Assembly: GCA_016932015.1 (NCBI GenBank)
Contig: JAFGDQ010000099.1
Coordinates: 1-64,000, forward strand
Direction of reading: 5' to 3'
Length of the DNA: 64,000 nucleotides
Origin: Spirochaetota bacterium
GTDB taxonomy: Bacteria; Spirochaetota; UBA4802; JAFGDQ01
The notes beneath the pieces are model-generated. The model was given only the letters and a program-made list of their open reading frames with translations, was not told the DNA's origin and searched no databases. Shown in pieces: positions 42,257-52,078 of this stretch. The position numbers and the translations under genes are program-made. The first letter of the stretch is position 1. Each line of letters starts with the position of its first letter.

Positions 42257-43012
42257 TTATACTGTGCTTACTCCGCCGTCAATTACTATTCCTGTGCCTG
42301 TTACATAACCTGCCAGGTCAGAGCACAGCCACAGAACTGCTGAAGCAACTTCTTCAGGTTTGCCAAGTCTGCCTACAGGAGTCTTTTCTCTCAGCTCCTG
42401 CCTGAATTTTTCAGGCGCCGCAGCCAGGCCCGGCGTCAGCACTGCACCCGGACACACGGCATTGATACGGATTCCGGATCCGGCAATATCATATGCCGCT
42501 GTTTTTGTAAGCCCGAGAATCCCGTGTTTTGATGCTGTATACGCGTAACATCCTGATTCAGCCAAAAGCCCGGAAAGCGAGGATATGTTTACAATAGCTC
42601 CGCTTCTCTGTTTCAGCATTAACTGAGTTTCATATTTCATGCATAGAAAAACACCTTTCAGATTTACCGATATAATTCTATCCCAGGTGTCCTCATCCGC
42701 ATCAGGCAGATATTCAGGTTCAGGGTTATGTATTCCAGCATTATTGCATGCGTAGTCCAGGGTGCCGAATTCTTTTTCTATACCAATAATTAGTTCCTGA
42801 ACATCATCTTTAACCGAAACATCACATTCTATGAAAAAAGCATTGCCGCCTGATTTCTTGATAATATCAACTGTTTCATTCGCATTTTTTTCTGATATAT
42901 CGGAAACAATTACATTCGCACCCTGTTCCCCAAAAGCAATCGCAATACTCCGGCCTATTCCGGAACCGGATCCGGTAACAAGTGCTGTTTTTCCAGTCAT
43001 ATTATTTATCAT
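42257..43012 (-). CDS. Short-chain dehydrogenase/reductase (FabG-like)
   Basis: The 251-residue classical SDR has the cofactor motif TGSGSGIGRSIA, CNNAGIH, the catalytic serine in IVNISSLSG, YAYTASKHG (YxxxK) and a C-terminal GTGIVIDGGVSTV typical of the glucose dehydrogenase/3-oxoacyl reductase group. An aspartate at the end of strand 2 (VIVSDISEKN) points to NAD rather than NADP. It is the first gene of a two-gene unit with the NmrA-like gene and is divergent from the nitroreductase. The substrate is not predictable. Confidence 0.9.
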   Translation of the reverse strand: MINNMTGKTALVTGSGSGIGRSIAIAFGEQGANVIVSDISEKNANETVDIIKKSGGNAFFIECDVSVKDDVQELIIGIEKEFGTLDYACNNAGIHNPEPEYLPDADEDTWDRIISVNLKGVFLCMKYETQLMLKQRSGAIVNISSLSGLLAESGCYAYTASKHGILGLTKTAAYDIAGSGIRINAVCPGAVLTPGLAAAPEKFRQELREKTPVGRLGKPEEVASAVLWLCSDLAGYVTGTGIVIDGGVSTV

Positions 43013-43174
43013 TGTATTTATCCGCCTGTTTTAAATTAAGCTGTCTGTTATTAATCATAAAGCTTTCTTACCCGTCAAGGAAAATGAAAATAATTTTAAA
43101 TCTGATTGACTTCAAAAAAAGAATTATTTATCCTTTTAAATCATCATTACTAACAAAAAATAGGATTTCGAATT

Positions 43175-43834
43175 ATGGATGTAATAGAAGCAATTAATTC
43201 AAGACACAGTATTCGTGAATTCAGTTCTGAACATGTTTCAAGAGAAACGCTGAATAAGATTATTGAAGCTGCCGTACAAAGCCCATCCGGCGGCAACAGC
43301 CAGCCATGGGAGGTCTTTGCAGCTGCAGGAGAAACTCTTGAAAAAATCCGCAAAATATATCTGGATCGTTCAAAAAGCCGTCAGTCCGGACCAAAAACCC
43401 CGCCGCCTTCCTCTCAGCCGGCAGAACATACTGAACGCATGGCTGTAATCAGAAAAGAACGCTTTGAACTGCTCGGGCTTGATCCGGAAGATCCTGCATC
43501 GGGCAATGTATTTTTTAAATGGGCTGCAAATCTTTTCGGGGCCCCTCTTGTTCTTTTCATCTGTATGGATAAATCGGTACCGCCTGCCCGCAGTCTTAAT
43601 ATAGGCACTTTTGTTCAAACAGCATGTCTTGCAGCAAAGCATTACGGAGTTGATTCCTTTATTGCGGGACAGCTTCTTGCAAATCAGGATGTACTTAGAG
43701 AGGAACTTGCAATTCCTGAAAATTACAACATTGAAATCGGAATTGCCCTTGGTTACCCAAAGCCTGACAGTATCATCAATACTTACCGCAGTCCGCGCAG
43801 AAGTGTAAACGAAGTATTAAGATATAAAAGCTGA
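43175..43834 (+). CDS. Nitroreductase-family flavoprotein
   Basis: The 219-residue FMN protein begins with the family signature INSRHSIREFSSEHVSRETL, followed by AVQSPSGGNSQPWEV, which binds FMN, and ends with the IEIGIALGYP segment and a basic C-terminus. Relatives reduce nitroaromatics, quinones or flavins with NAD(P)H. It is a lone gene divergent from the SDR unit. Confidence 0.9.
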   Translation: MDVIEAINSRHSIREFSSEHVSRETLNKIIEAAVQSPSGGNSQPWEVFAAAGETLEKIRKIYLDRSKSRQSGPKTPPPSSQPAEHTERMAVIRKERFELLGLDPEDPASGNVFFKWAANLFGAPLVLFICMDKSVPPARSLNIGTFVQTACLAAKHYGVDSFIAGQLLANQDVLREELAIPENYNIEIGIALGYPKPDSIINTYRSPRRSVNEVLRYKS

Positions 43835-44068
43835 TTTACTTTCCCGGAATATGTATACTGCCAGGCACTCCAATTAAATTATCCATTTTGACTGAATTTT
43901 ATGCAAACATCATCGCTAAAATAACATTTTAAAATAAGGTTTTCAGTATAAACATGAATTTGGGTGAATAGGATAAATATTAGTACATTAATACACTTGA
44001 CAACAAATAACACAAAAAAAAATATTAATCCGCATCTCTCATAATTAAGGCATCAAAAGGATATTCTT

Positions 44069-44806
44069 ATGACTGACAATAATCCATCTATAAATACCAG
44101 AGAATACAGAATAACTGACTTTGTAAAATCTTTAGCTCAAAATAAATATCTGATCCCGTCATTTCAGCGCGCATTTGTATGGGAGCCGGATGAAATAATC
44201 AGGCTCTGGGACAGCATATACCGCTTCTATCCCATTGGAAGTATTCTGTGCTGGATTACGGATATTCACCTGAATGTTCACAGAAGGCCGGGCGGATATA
44301 TACTTCCTGATAACAGATCAGATAGTAATTATTTAAATCAATGGACATATATTCTTGACGGACAGCAGCGCGCTACGTCATTGCTGATTTCAATTTTCGG
44401 CGGAGAAGATAAAGTTAAAAATTACAGAAAACTTAATTATAAAGTCTATTTTAATGCTGTTGAAGAAAAATTTTTTTTTGAAGACAAATTTAACATCATA
44501 AAAGAAACAATAAACCGGTCTTTTCTGATTAAATTAGAAGACGTTTATAATGATGAAGAAAATTTTTTAGAAAAACTTGCCGGACATCCTGAAGCTGACA
44601 GTAAAATCAGAAATAATATTCTCCGCCTTCAGTATATGTTTTCAAATTATAAAATCCCGCTTATCCACATTAAAGGTTTTGACATACCTTCTGTATGCGA
44701 AATATTCGAAAGAATCAATCAGGAAGGAAGAGAACTGAAATCATCTGATGTAATAATAGCAAGGACTTTCCATAATTACAAAACCATTATTGAGGAAGAT
44801 ATGTAG
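44069..44806 (+). CDS. DUF262 (GmrSD N-terminal) protein, apparently truncated
   Basis: The 245-residue product is the N-terminal ParB/Srx-like NTPase-nuclease domain of the DUF262 family: YLIPSFQRAFVWEPDEI, then the hallmark ILDGQQRATSL (near residue 110), and VCEIFERINQEGRELKSSDV. Full-length family members usually continue for 100-350 residues, often with a DUF1524 HNH part; here the frame stops shortly after VIIARTFHNYK, 18 bases before the convergent chemoreceptor gene. AAAGGAT precedes the ATG. DUF262-type proteins such as GmrSD act in defence against modified phage DNA, but a truncated orphan is unlikely to be functional. Confidence 0.75.
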   Translation: MTDNNPSINTREYRITDFVKSLAQNKYLIPSFQRAFVWEPDEIIRLWDSIYRFYPIGSILCWITDIHLNVHRRPGGYILPDNRSDSNYLNQWTYILDGQQRATSLLISIFGGEDKVKNYRKLNYKVYFNAVEEKFFFEDKFNIIKETINRSFLIKLEDVYNDEENFLEKLAGHPEADSKIRNNILRLQYMFSNYKIPLIHIKGFDIPSVCEIFERINQEGRELKSSDVIIARTFHNYKTIIEEDM

Positions 44807-44824
44807 TTACGGAAAATCAGAGCG

Positions 44825-46594
44825 CTATACTTTAAAAAAGCTGATCTTATTTCTCAGATTTTCAGCCATCTGGCTGAGTTTATCCACGTTAGCTGATATT
44901 TCCTCGGCACCTGAAGCTCCGGTCTGTATAATATCATTGATATTGCTTATAGATTTCATTATTTCTCCTGAAGCGACTCCCTGTTCTTCTGTCGCACGCG
45001 TAACTTCATCTGAACGATCTTTTAATTCATAAATGCTTGCATTAACAAGATCATTCGTGCTCTGCTGTTTTTTAACATTTGTGATAATTGTATTCATCAT
45101 TGTATCAATCAGTTCAACACCTTTTATTATTTTGGTAATACTTGAGATTGTTGAAGTTACATTTTTCATTCCGCTTTCTATTTCAGTGTTATTCTTTTCT
45201 ATAAGAGCAGCGATATTATTGATACTTGCTGCCGTCTGGTCAGCCAGTTTTGAAATTTCATCTGATACTACAGCAAACCCGCGGCCTGCGTCACCTGCTC
45301 TTGCGGCTTCTATAGCGGCGTTTAGTGAAAGCAGATTGATCTTATTTGAAATTCCTACAATTATCTCAATTATATCAGATACCTCTTCAGAACTGTTTGT
45401 TATTTCAGTCATACTTTCATTCATAAGATTTAATGACTCATTGCCTGTTTTAGCCTCTTCAGTTATCTGTTCAGACTGTTTTTGAGCTTCTGAAACCTGT
45501 TCAGCTGTTGAATTAATAATTTTTGACAGTTCGTCGACATGCGAAATTACTTCATTCAGTTTCTCATACTGATACTGCGCATTATTTGATACATTGTTTA
45601 TTCCTGCGGAAACTTCCTCCATTGTAGCTGTTATTTCCTCTGAAGAAGCAGCCTGGTTCTGACTGTTTTCAGAAAAAATGGTAGTAGTAGCGGACAGTTC
45701 CTCGGAAGAAACACTAAGATCACCCGATACATCAACTACCTCCTGAATAACTTCTTTTACTTTTTGAATAAAATTATTAAACATCTGTCCGAGAGAACTT
45801 ATTTCATCATTTACATTACTTTTAACCGGGTATCTGGCATCAAGATCTCCTGAACTTCCTTTTTTAAAAATATTATTAAAGAAAGCAAGTGATCCGAAAA
45901 TTTTTCTTGATATTAATACTGCAATGAAAATTGAAATAATGAGAGATATAAGAAGTATTACTGCAGTACTTTTCTGGGCGTTGTCAATTCTTGATTTACT
46001 GTCAAGATGAGTTTGATTAGATATCTTTTCGGTATGGACATTAAGTTCCTGAAGTTTATCAAAATATTCACGCATATGTATTTTAAGTTCACTGATAGTA
46101 TTAAGACTTTCATTAATATTTTCATTCTTTATATTTTGAGTAAGGTTGCTTATTTGATATTTCCATCTTATGTATAATCCGCCTATATCTTCAATGAGCT
46201 GTTTCCCTTTTTCATCTTTAATCCATTTTTGTATGGAATCAAGATTATCTTTTAGGGAAATTTCAAGAGATACAAGTTTTCCCTGAAGAATAACGTTAAC
46301 TGAGTTAAAATCCTTTTCCTTTAATTTTAAAATGCTTTCTTCAATAATTTTCTCAAAAATATAAATACTGATCTGAGCGTTAAGAGAATGATTTGATACA
46401 ATAGCAGTTGTATATAATTCCTCCATAATAATTCCTGAGCGCCCGAGTTCGGATTTTAAATATAAACTTACAATAAGAGATAAAACAAATATAATTAAAA
46501 AACTTAATATAAGTTTTGTCCTGATTTGTAAATTTACAATATTTTTAAAATTAATATTAAGTAACTTTTTCATAATTTTTTTTATTAATCTCAT
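44825..46594 (-). CDS. Methyl-accepting chemotaxis protein (copy 1)
   Basis: The 589-residue receptor has a first membrane helix (about 28-46), a periplasmic region of some 160 residues predicted as a four-helix bundle (no Cache fold visible), a second helix (about 210-230), a HAMP linker and a long signalling coiled coil whose tip carries [20 protein letters not shown] and [17 protein letters not shown]. It binds CheA/CheW in receptor arrays. There is no C-terminal CheR-tethering pentapeptide. It is a paralogue of the receptor at 48395-50140 and lies divergently from the binding-protein gene at 46974, with its own strong promoter. Confidence 0.93.
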   Translation of the reverse strand: MRLIKKIMKKLLNINFKNIVNLQIRTKLILSFLIIFVLSLIVSLYLKSELGRSGIIMEELYTTAIVSNHSLNAQISIYIFEKIIEESILKLKEKDFNSVNVILQGKLVSLEISLKDNLDSIQKWIKDEKGKQLIEDIGGLYIRWKYQISNLTQNIKNENINESLNTISELKIHMREYFDKLQELNVHTEKISNQTHLDSKSRIDNAQKSTAVILLISLIISIFIAVLISRKIFGSLAFFNNIFKKGSSGDLDARYPVKSNVNDEISSLGQMFNNFIQKVKEVIQEVVDVSGDLSVSSEELSATTTIFSENSQNQAASSEEITATMEEVSAGINNVSNNAQYQYEKLNEVISHVDELSKIINSTAEQVSEAQKQSEQITEEAKTGNESLNLMNESMTEITNSSEEVSDIIEIIVGISNKINLLSLNAAIEAARAGDAGRGFAVVSDEISKLADQTAASINNIAALIEKNNTEIESGMKNVTSTISSITKIIKGVELIDTMMNTIITNVKKQQSTNDLVNASIYELKDRSDEVTRATEEQGVASGEIMKSISNINDIIQTGASGAEEISANVDKLSQMAENLRNKISFFKV

Positions 46595-46655
46595 GTTTAT
46601 CTCCCCGAATTACATCTTATGATCTGATAATTAAGAACATTTTCTATTTTTATTT

Positions 46656-46684
46656 ATTATATCTTAGATTAAAATAAATTACAA
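46656..46684 (-). promoter_or_regulatory. Promoter of chemoreceptor copy 1
   Basis: On the minus strand TTGTAA (46684-46679), 17 bases, and a perfect TATAAT (46661-46656), about 62 bases before the start codon. Confidence 0.6.
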
Positions 46685-46807
46685 TTTTTTTTAATAAATT
46701 TTAAAAAATACATTTTTTATATAGTACATTTTGTTTCTACTTTTTATTCCCCTTTTTATAAATAATTTATAACAAAAAAATTTAAAATTAGTCACTTTAT
46801 AAAAAAT

Positions 46808-46836
46808 TTGACATTCTTTAAAATTTATAATAAAAT
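46808..46836 (+). promoter_or_regulatory. Promoter of the binding-protein gene
   Basis: TTGACA (46808-46813), 17 bases, TAAAAT (46831-46836). Transcription from about 46843 gives a leader of some 130 bases that includes the palindrome GTTCAATTGAAC. Between the two divergent promoters (46595-46973, 379 bases) the sequence is very AT-rich and contains no gene. Confidence 0.65.
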
Positions 46837-46883
46837 TTAAATCAATAAAATGTTCTTCAATAAATATTCCCCGATAGACAATT

Positions 46884-46895
46884 GTTCAATTGAAC
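46884..46895. promoter_or_regulatory. Perfect 12-bp palindrome in the binding-protein leader
   Basis: GTTCAATTGAAC is a perfect palindrome about 40 bases downstream of the predicted transcription start and 78 bases before the ATG. It could be a repressor site; a leader hairpin is unlikely because it has no loop. Confidence 0.35.
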
Positions 46896-46973
46896 CATAC
46901 AAATAGTTAAATTAATGCTAAATATAAACTAACATAACTTGAAGAACAAAAATTATTAGTAAGGAGAGGTAAC

Positions 46974-48206
46974 ATGCAAAACTATATGTTAAATATTAAA
47001 ACTATTCCCAAAATAATACTTACATTTTTTCTTTTAATAACCGCTGCATCAATTTTTATGTCATGCGGGAAAAAAGGCAGCCAGGAAATAATTATTGGCA
47101 CACATCTTCCGTTAACCGGTTCCGGTGCCGGCAGCGGGAAGGAACAAAAATGGGCTTATGAACAGGCGGTTGCAGACATCAATAAAGCCGGAGGAATTTT
47201 TGTTAAAGAATTTGATCAAAAACTGCCTGTCAGGCTTATTGTTTTAGACGATGAAACGAATGCTTTAAAAGCAGCAGCCGCTGTTGATACTCTAATAAAA
47301 AAAGAACTCGTTCATGCAATATTAAGCGGACAGGTTGGAGATCAGGGTGTCCTTCCGGGAATGATAACAGCTGAAAAATTAATAACCTATTATCATGGTA
47401 CGGTTATATGGAAACATCTTTTTCTGCAAAATAATTTTAAATGGTGTACCATGTATTTTGAAGAAATACCGGATTTAGGTGTCTTACCTTTTGACATTTT
47501 TGAATCTTTACCTTCCTCAGATAGACCTCAAAAAATCGGTCTGTATCTTGAAGATAATATTGATGCAAAAGCTATGGGTGACGGGCTTGAACAGGTAGCC
47601 AAAATGAAAAAATTTAAAATTGTATTGAGGACTACAATGCCTATCAGCAGTAAAAATTATTCAGAACAGATTAATGAAGGTAAAAAAGCCGGTGTTGATG
47701 CAATTATATCTTTTGCAACCTCACCGGATACAACAACACTTGTCCGTCAGATGAAAGAAAATAATTTCAGTGTAAAAGCTTTTCAGGGTTTTAAAGGATC
47801 ATGGCCGCAGGCATTCTGGGATGATCTTGACAAAGATGCTGAAGGTATTTTACATGACGGAATGTGGTCTGAAGACTATCCTTATGAAGGAGCGAAGGAA
47901 CTGGGTGACCGTTTTTATAATGAATTCAGCTACAGGTCAGTGAGCGCAGGTATGTTCTATGCTCTTTGTCAAACTCTCTGGCAGGCAATTGAAAAAGCCG
48001 GAACCTTAAACGGAGCTAAAATTAGGCAAGCGGTACTTGATAACAAATTTCAGACAGTAAACGGGCCTGTCGACTATGACGAAAAAGGTGTTGCCAGTTT
48101 TCCTCCTGCGGGTTTTCAGTGGAAACAGGGTAATCGCGTTCTTGTTTATCCTTTTAACCTAACGGATAATAAAATTGAACCTATTGTACCATGGAATAAA
48201 CGTTAA
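46974..48206 (+). CDS. Branched-chain-amino-acid-type periplasmic binding lipoprotein
   Basis: The 410-residue protein has a signal peptide ending in the lipobox FMSC (Cys near residue 31), so it is membrane-anchored, followed by a Peripla_BP_6 (LivJ-like) fold: IIIGTHLPLTGSGAGSG, YEQAVADINKAGG, and the second lobe with INEGKKAGVDAIISF. Ligands of this class include amino acids, amides, urea and aromatics; aromatic residues near WPQAFWDDL could line a ligand pocket. No permease or ATPase genes of an ABC transporter are adjacent; instead two paralogous chemoreceptors flank it. The ATG has a strong AAGGAGAGG. It ends at an excellent terminator. Confidence 0.88.
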   Translation: MQNYMLNIKTIPKIILTFFLLITAASIFMSCGKKGSQEIIIGTHLPLTGSGAGSGKEQKWAYEQAVADINKAGGIFVKEFDQKLPVRLIVLDDETNALKAAAAVDTLIKKELVHAILSGQVGDQGVLPGMITAEKLITYYHGTVIWKHLFLQNNFKWCTMYFEEIPDLGVLPFDIFESLPSSDRPQKIGLYLEDNIDAKAMGDGLEQVAKMKKFKIVLRTTMPISSKNYSEQINEGKKAGVDAIISFATSPDTTTLVRQMKENNFSVKAFQGFKGSWPQAFWDDLDKDAEGILHDGMWSEDYPYEGAKELGDRFYNEFSYRSVSAGMFYALCQTLWQAIEKAGTLNGAKIRQAVLDNKFQTVNGPVDYDEKGVASFPPAGFQWKQGNRVLVYPFNLTDNKIEPIVPWNKR

Positions 48207-48227
48207 AATCAAATCATTCTATTGAAT

Positions 48228-48267
48228 AAAACAAAGGCTTACGGAAATTTCCGCAAGCCTTTGTTTT
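48228..48267. terminator. Strong bidirectional terminator
   Basis: Arms 48228-48244 and 48251-48267 form a 17-bp stem with one mismatch and an AAATTT loop. The outer A/T run (AAAAC / GTTTT) serves both strands, between the binding-protein gene and the leftward chemoreceptor copy 2. Confidence 0.9.
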
Positions 48268-48394
48268 AGGAAAAAATATTATTCAACAGTATTCCCTGAT
48301 GATCGAAGTATTATTCGAAAAAAATTACTTTATTTTTAATCTTAATTAACATCCAGGAATTATCAATCAATAAATACCGGACAAAAAGCCGTAT

Positions 48395-50140
48395 TTAATT
48401 TTTTGCAATCTGAAAGAATGTTATCTTATCCTTAAGATTCTCGGCCATTGTACTAAGTTTATCTGCATTGGCAGCGATTTCTTCGGCTCCGGAAGCACCG
48501 GCCTGGACAATTTCGTTTATATTGCTGATAGTTTTCATGATCTCACCGGCCGCAATTCCCTGCTCCTCAGTCGCGCGTTTAACTTCATCAGACCGTATCT
48601 TTAATTCATCCACGCTGTTATTAACCGAATTATTTGTATTCTGCTGCTTTTTAACGTCAGCAATTATATTTTTCATCATTCCATCTATTTTTTCCACACC
48701 ACCTATTATACTGCTGATACTGGAGATTGTACTGCTGACGTTTTTCATGCCATTGTTGATCTCCTTATTGTTCTTGTCTATTAAAGATGAGATGTCGCTT
48801 ATACTTGACGCTGTCTGATCTGCGAGTTTGGATATCTCATCTGCTACAACCGCAAACCCCCGGCCGGCTTCACCTGCCCTTGCTGCTTCTATGGCGGCAT
48901 TCAAAGACAAAAGGTTAATTTTATCCGATATATCATTTATAATCTCAACGATTTCAGTTACTTTATTTGAACTTTCCGTAATTTCTTCCATACTGTTATT
49001 CATTAAATTTAACGATTCATTTCCGGATTTAGCCTGTTCTGTAATTTCTCTGGACTGGTTCTGTGCCTCTGTTATTCTTTCAGCCATAATATTAATAACA
49101 TTGGACAGTTCATTCATCAGGCCAATGACTTCATTAAGTTTGTCATACTGAAATTGTGTATTATTTGAAATATTATTTATACCTGCAGTAACCTCTTCCA
49201 TTGTTGCAGTTATCTCTTCTGAAGAAGCTGCCTGGTTTTGAGAATTGTCTGAAAAATTTGTAGTTGTAGCTGATAATTCCTCAGAGGAAACACTGAGGTC
49301 ATCAGCTACATCGGTAACTTCCCGGATAACAATTTTAACTTTATTGATAAACTGATTAAATAGTTCTCCCATAGTATTTATTTCATCTTTTGCACCGTCC
49401 TTTACTGGATAGCTTGCGTTAAGATTTCCTGAAGCCCCCTCTGAAAATACATTATTAAAAATTGATAATGATCCGAAAATTTTTCTTGATATTAATATAG
49501 CGATTATCACAGCAACAGCCAGAATAATAATCGCAATAATCATAGATATAAATAATACTTCAGCAACGATGATTCTTGTCTTCTCATGAAAAACGTTTGA
49601 CGCTTTCATGGCATAAATATTGAATTCTCTGAGTCTTGACAAATAACTCTGCAGGTTTTCTTTAACTTCAGCAACGGATTTTAAAGAAGAATCAAAATCC
49701 AGAGCTTTAACATTATTTGATAATTCCTTCATTTTTGTTTTCCAGGCTGATAATAAATCTTCAAACTCTGCGCTTAACTTTTTGCCTTTTTCATCGGTAG
49801 TCCAGGTCTTTATTAATTTTAAATTTTCTGTCAAAGATTCATCAAGTACTCCACCACGGCTGTCAATATACATATTTGCAACAACAGCATCTTTTTTTCC
49901 CAAAGCAGTTTCAATTTCTTCCAGAATATTATTAAAAATACGAATATTATTTTCTGATTCGAGGGAGTTATTTGAAACAAGAGAAGTACTATATAATTCT
50001 TCCATAAGATTACTCGTCTGCCTTAACTCATAAATTAAAAAACCGCCAGCCAGGGCAAACAGAATAAAAATTACTATAAAACTTAATATTAACCTGGTTC
50101 TTACTTTGATATTAAACAGTTTCATTTTTTTACCATTCAA
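48395..50140 (-). CDS. Methyl-accepting chemotaxis protein (copy 2)
   Basis: The 581-residue receptor is a close paralogue of the one at 44825-46594: membrane helix (about 14-33), a four-helix-bundle-sized periplasmic domain containing [16 protein letters not shown] ([15 protein letters not shown] in copy 1), a second helix (about 200-222), HAMP, and a signalling tip [20 protein letters not shown]. The cytoplasmic halves are much more alike than the periplasmic ones, suggesting duplication and then divergence of ligand specificity. Two -10 boxes TATAAT lie upstream (50150-50185 region, minus strand) without a clear -35. It shares the terminator with the binding-protein gene. Confidence 0.93.
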   Translation of the reverse strand: MNGKKMKLFNIKVRTRLILSFIVIFILFALAGGFLIYELRQTSNLMEELYSTSLVSNNSLESENNIRIFNNILEEIETALGKKDAVVANMYIDSRGGVLDESLTENLKLIKTWTTDEKGKKLSAEFEDLLSAWKTKMKELSNNVKALDFDSSLKSVAEVKENLQSYLSRLREFNIYAMKASNVFHEKTRIIVAEVLFISMIIAIIILAVAVIIAILISRKIFGSLSIFNNVFSEGASGNLNASYPVKDGAKDEINTMGELFNQFINKVKIVIREVTDVADDLSVSSEELSATTTNFSDNSQNQAASSEEITATMEEVTAGINNISNNTQFQYDKLNEVIGLMNELSNVINIMAERITEAQNQSREITEQAKSGNESLNLMNNSMEEITESSNKVTEIVEIINDISDKINLLSLNAAIEAARAGEAGRGFAVVADEISKLADQTASSISDISSLIDKNNKEINNGMKNVSSTISSISSIIGGVEKIDGMMKNIIADVKKQQNTNNSVNNSVDELKIRSDEVKRATEEQGIAAGEIMKTISNINEIVQAGASGAEEIAANADKLSTMAENLKDKITFFQIAKN

Positions 50141-50536
50141 TTCCTTATTTATAAATTTATTATACCTGATATTATAACGAAAAAATATAAAAAAATAAAT
50201 AACTTTTTCCGTGCAACAACTTTTTTACAGCTGATAATCGTTAACAATAAATATCATTATACAAATGCGCCTGCTCCGTAATTTTAAATTAAATATTTAT
50301 TTAAATGTTCCCTTGACTGTAAAAATACAAAAATTTCACATATAAAACAATATATTTAAAAAATAAAATCAGGTTTGTTTGATTCTTTCATGATAAGTGA
50401 CAATGAAAATTCAATCATTCCAAAATAGGATAATAAAGATCCTGATTTCGTAATGAAATCATTGTCATACAAAAGCAGAGATATTTTTGTGTGCAATTAT
50501 TATTTTTAAATTAATAAAATTATCATAAACTGATTT
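50141..50536. other. 396-base intergenic region with interleaved inverted repeats
   Basis: No gene. AAATCAGG (50366-50373) can pair with CCTGATTT (50441-50448), and TGACAATGA (50398-50406) with TCATTGTCA (50459-50467); the A-B-A'-B' order is that of a pseudoknot. It lies at the 3' side of the diguanylate cyclase gene. Confidence 0.35.
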
Positions 50537-51721
50537 TTAATGATCTGAGCCGTTATCTATTGCAGCAAGCACCGGCTCTACTCTGTTGCGTCCGTTAGCT
50601 TTTGCCTCATAAAGTCTTGCATCTGCTCTTCTAAGCAGTGAATCAACATTCCCGCATTCCGCATATGAAGCAACTCCAAAACTTGAAGTAACTTTCAGAT
50701 TTTCATGAAATGTATTTAAATAAATTATTTGTCTCAGCCTTTCTGCAAAATGGACAGCATTTACAATATCAATTTCAGGGCATATTACAAGAAACTCCTC
50801 TCCTCCCCATCGTCCGCATGTATCAACATCCCTGATATTATTAAGTATGATATTTGCAATTTCACATAATACTATATCTCCTTCAACATGACCATAAGTA
50901 TCATTGATTGATTTAAAATGGTCTACATCCATAATAATGACGGAAAAATCCTTATTATATCTTTTTGACTTGTTCAATGCGAATCTCAGATCATCATCAA
51001 GCTTCCTTCTGTTAAAAAGGCCTGTAAGATCATCTCTTACTGATAATTCCTCTAATCCGGCATTGATTCTTTCAATCTGATGATTTTTTTCAATAAGATC
51101 CCTGTTTTTAGATTCAATCTGAGTTTTAAATAAAAATTCTTTTAAAAAATTCCTGTAATGTATGACTGCAATCATAAACGCGATTATTCCATTTGAGCAG
51201 ATATCAGCTGCATATCTGTCAGATTTTATCTCTGGATGAATTTCAGGCATAAGAAATATTACCCCGAGAGATAAAACCAGATATAAAATAAAACTCTGCC
51301 AGTAATGAAAAACATAAATTACGGCTACTGCGTAGATTACAGCTATGTAAACAGTTGGAATCCGGAATGCATTAGCATCTGTTTCAATAAAAAGAAAACG
51401 GAAAAGAGCAATTGCCATACCGTATGCGCCAAAACTCAGTTCATAAATTTCATGAAATATATTAAGATGTACCGGAACATTCCTGTGGAAATAAATACTT
51501 ACAATAGCAAAAATTAACATAATCAGTGCAGACAATAAATATACTTTCTGAAGATTGCTATAAGGTACACTCATAAACAGGCCGTACACCATCTGTTCAG
51601 CAATAAGAAATATAGAAAGTATAAGAATCATGAAATTATTTTTCCGGAACTTAAACAATGAAAATTCATTTTTATCTTTTGCTGGTATTTCCGGAAGGAT
51701 TTTATTAAGGAAAAAGTTCAT
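50537..51721 (-). CDS. Membrane diguanylate cyclase (GGDEF)
   Basis: The protein (394 aa from ATG 51721; a TTG at 51742 would add 7) has about six membrane helices over residues 30-200, a short coiled coil and a GGDEF domain that makes c-di-GMP from two GTP. The active-site motif is GGEEF, preceded at the usual five-residue distance by RDVD, a complete inhibitory (I-) site, so product feedback is likely. DVDHFKSINDTYGH and ANGRNRV are family landmarks. No Shine-Dalgarno decides the start. The membrane domain is not a recognised sensor type (not MASE1/2 by eye). It may couple an envelope signal to motility, together with the chemoreceptors nearby. Confidence 0.92.
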   Translation of the reverse strand: MNFFLNKILPEIPAKDKNEFSLFKFRKNNFMILILSIFLIAEQMVYGLFMSVPYSNLQKVYLLSALIMLIFAIVSIYFHRNVPVHLNIFHEIYELSFGAYGMAIALFRFLFIETDANAFRIPTVYIAVIYAVAVIYVFHYWQSFILYLVLSLGVIFLMPEIHPEIKSDRYAADICSNGIIAFMIAVIHYRNFLKEFLFKTQIESKNRDLIEKNHQIERINAGLEELSVRDDLTGLFNRRKLDDDLRFALNKSKRYNKDFSVIIMDVDHFKSINDTYGHVEGDIVLCEIANIILNNIRDVDTCGRWGGEEFLVICPEIDIVNAVHFAERLRQIIYLNTFHENLKVTSSFGVASYAECGNVDSLLRRADARLYEAKANGRNRVEPVLAAIDNGSDH

Positions 51722-52078
51722 AGTATTTTTTAAATAAATCAAATTTCAGGCAAATAAATTAAAATCCCATAAAAATTTCATGATTAAAAAATATTATGAG
51801 ACTTCGGGAATAATCCAATACTTATCAGCAAACCACTCTGCCCGAAAGAGCGGTTACAAATTCTGAAGAAACTATAAAAAGCATTTAAAATGTAATTTTT
51901 AATTTAGTTTCCCGGAAGAATACAAAATAAAATTAGCAGTGTTTTTTTTAAAGCAGAATTTTATTTTTTTCAGCTCTCAACAGATAATAAACTATTGTCC
52001 GAATTAGTATTGTATTATTTATATAACTGATAGATAATAAACTTTTATTTATCTGCTAAGCATAAAAAGGAAAAAACA
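51722..52078. other. 357-base divergent intergenic region
   Basis: No gene, strong promoter or terminator was recognised. The sequence is AT-rich. Confidence 0.4.
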
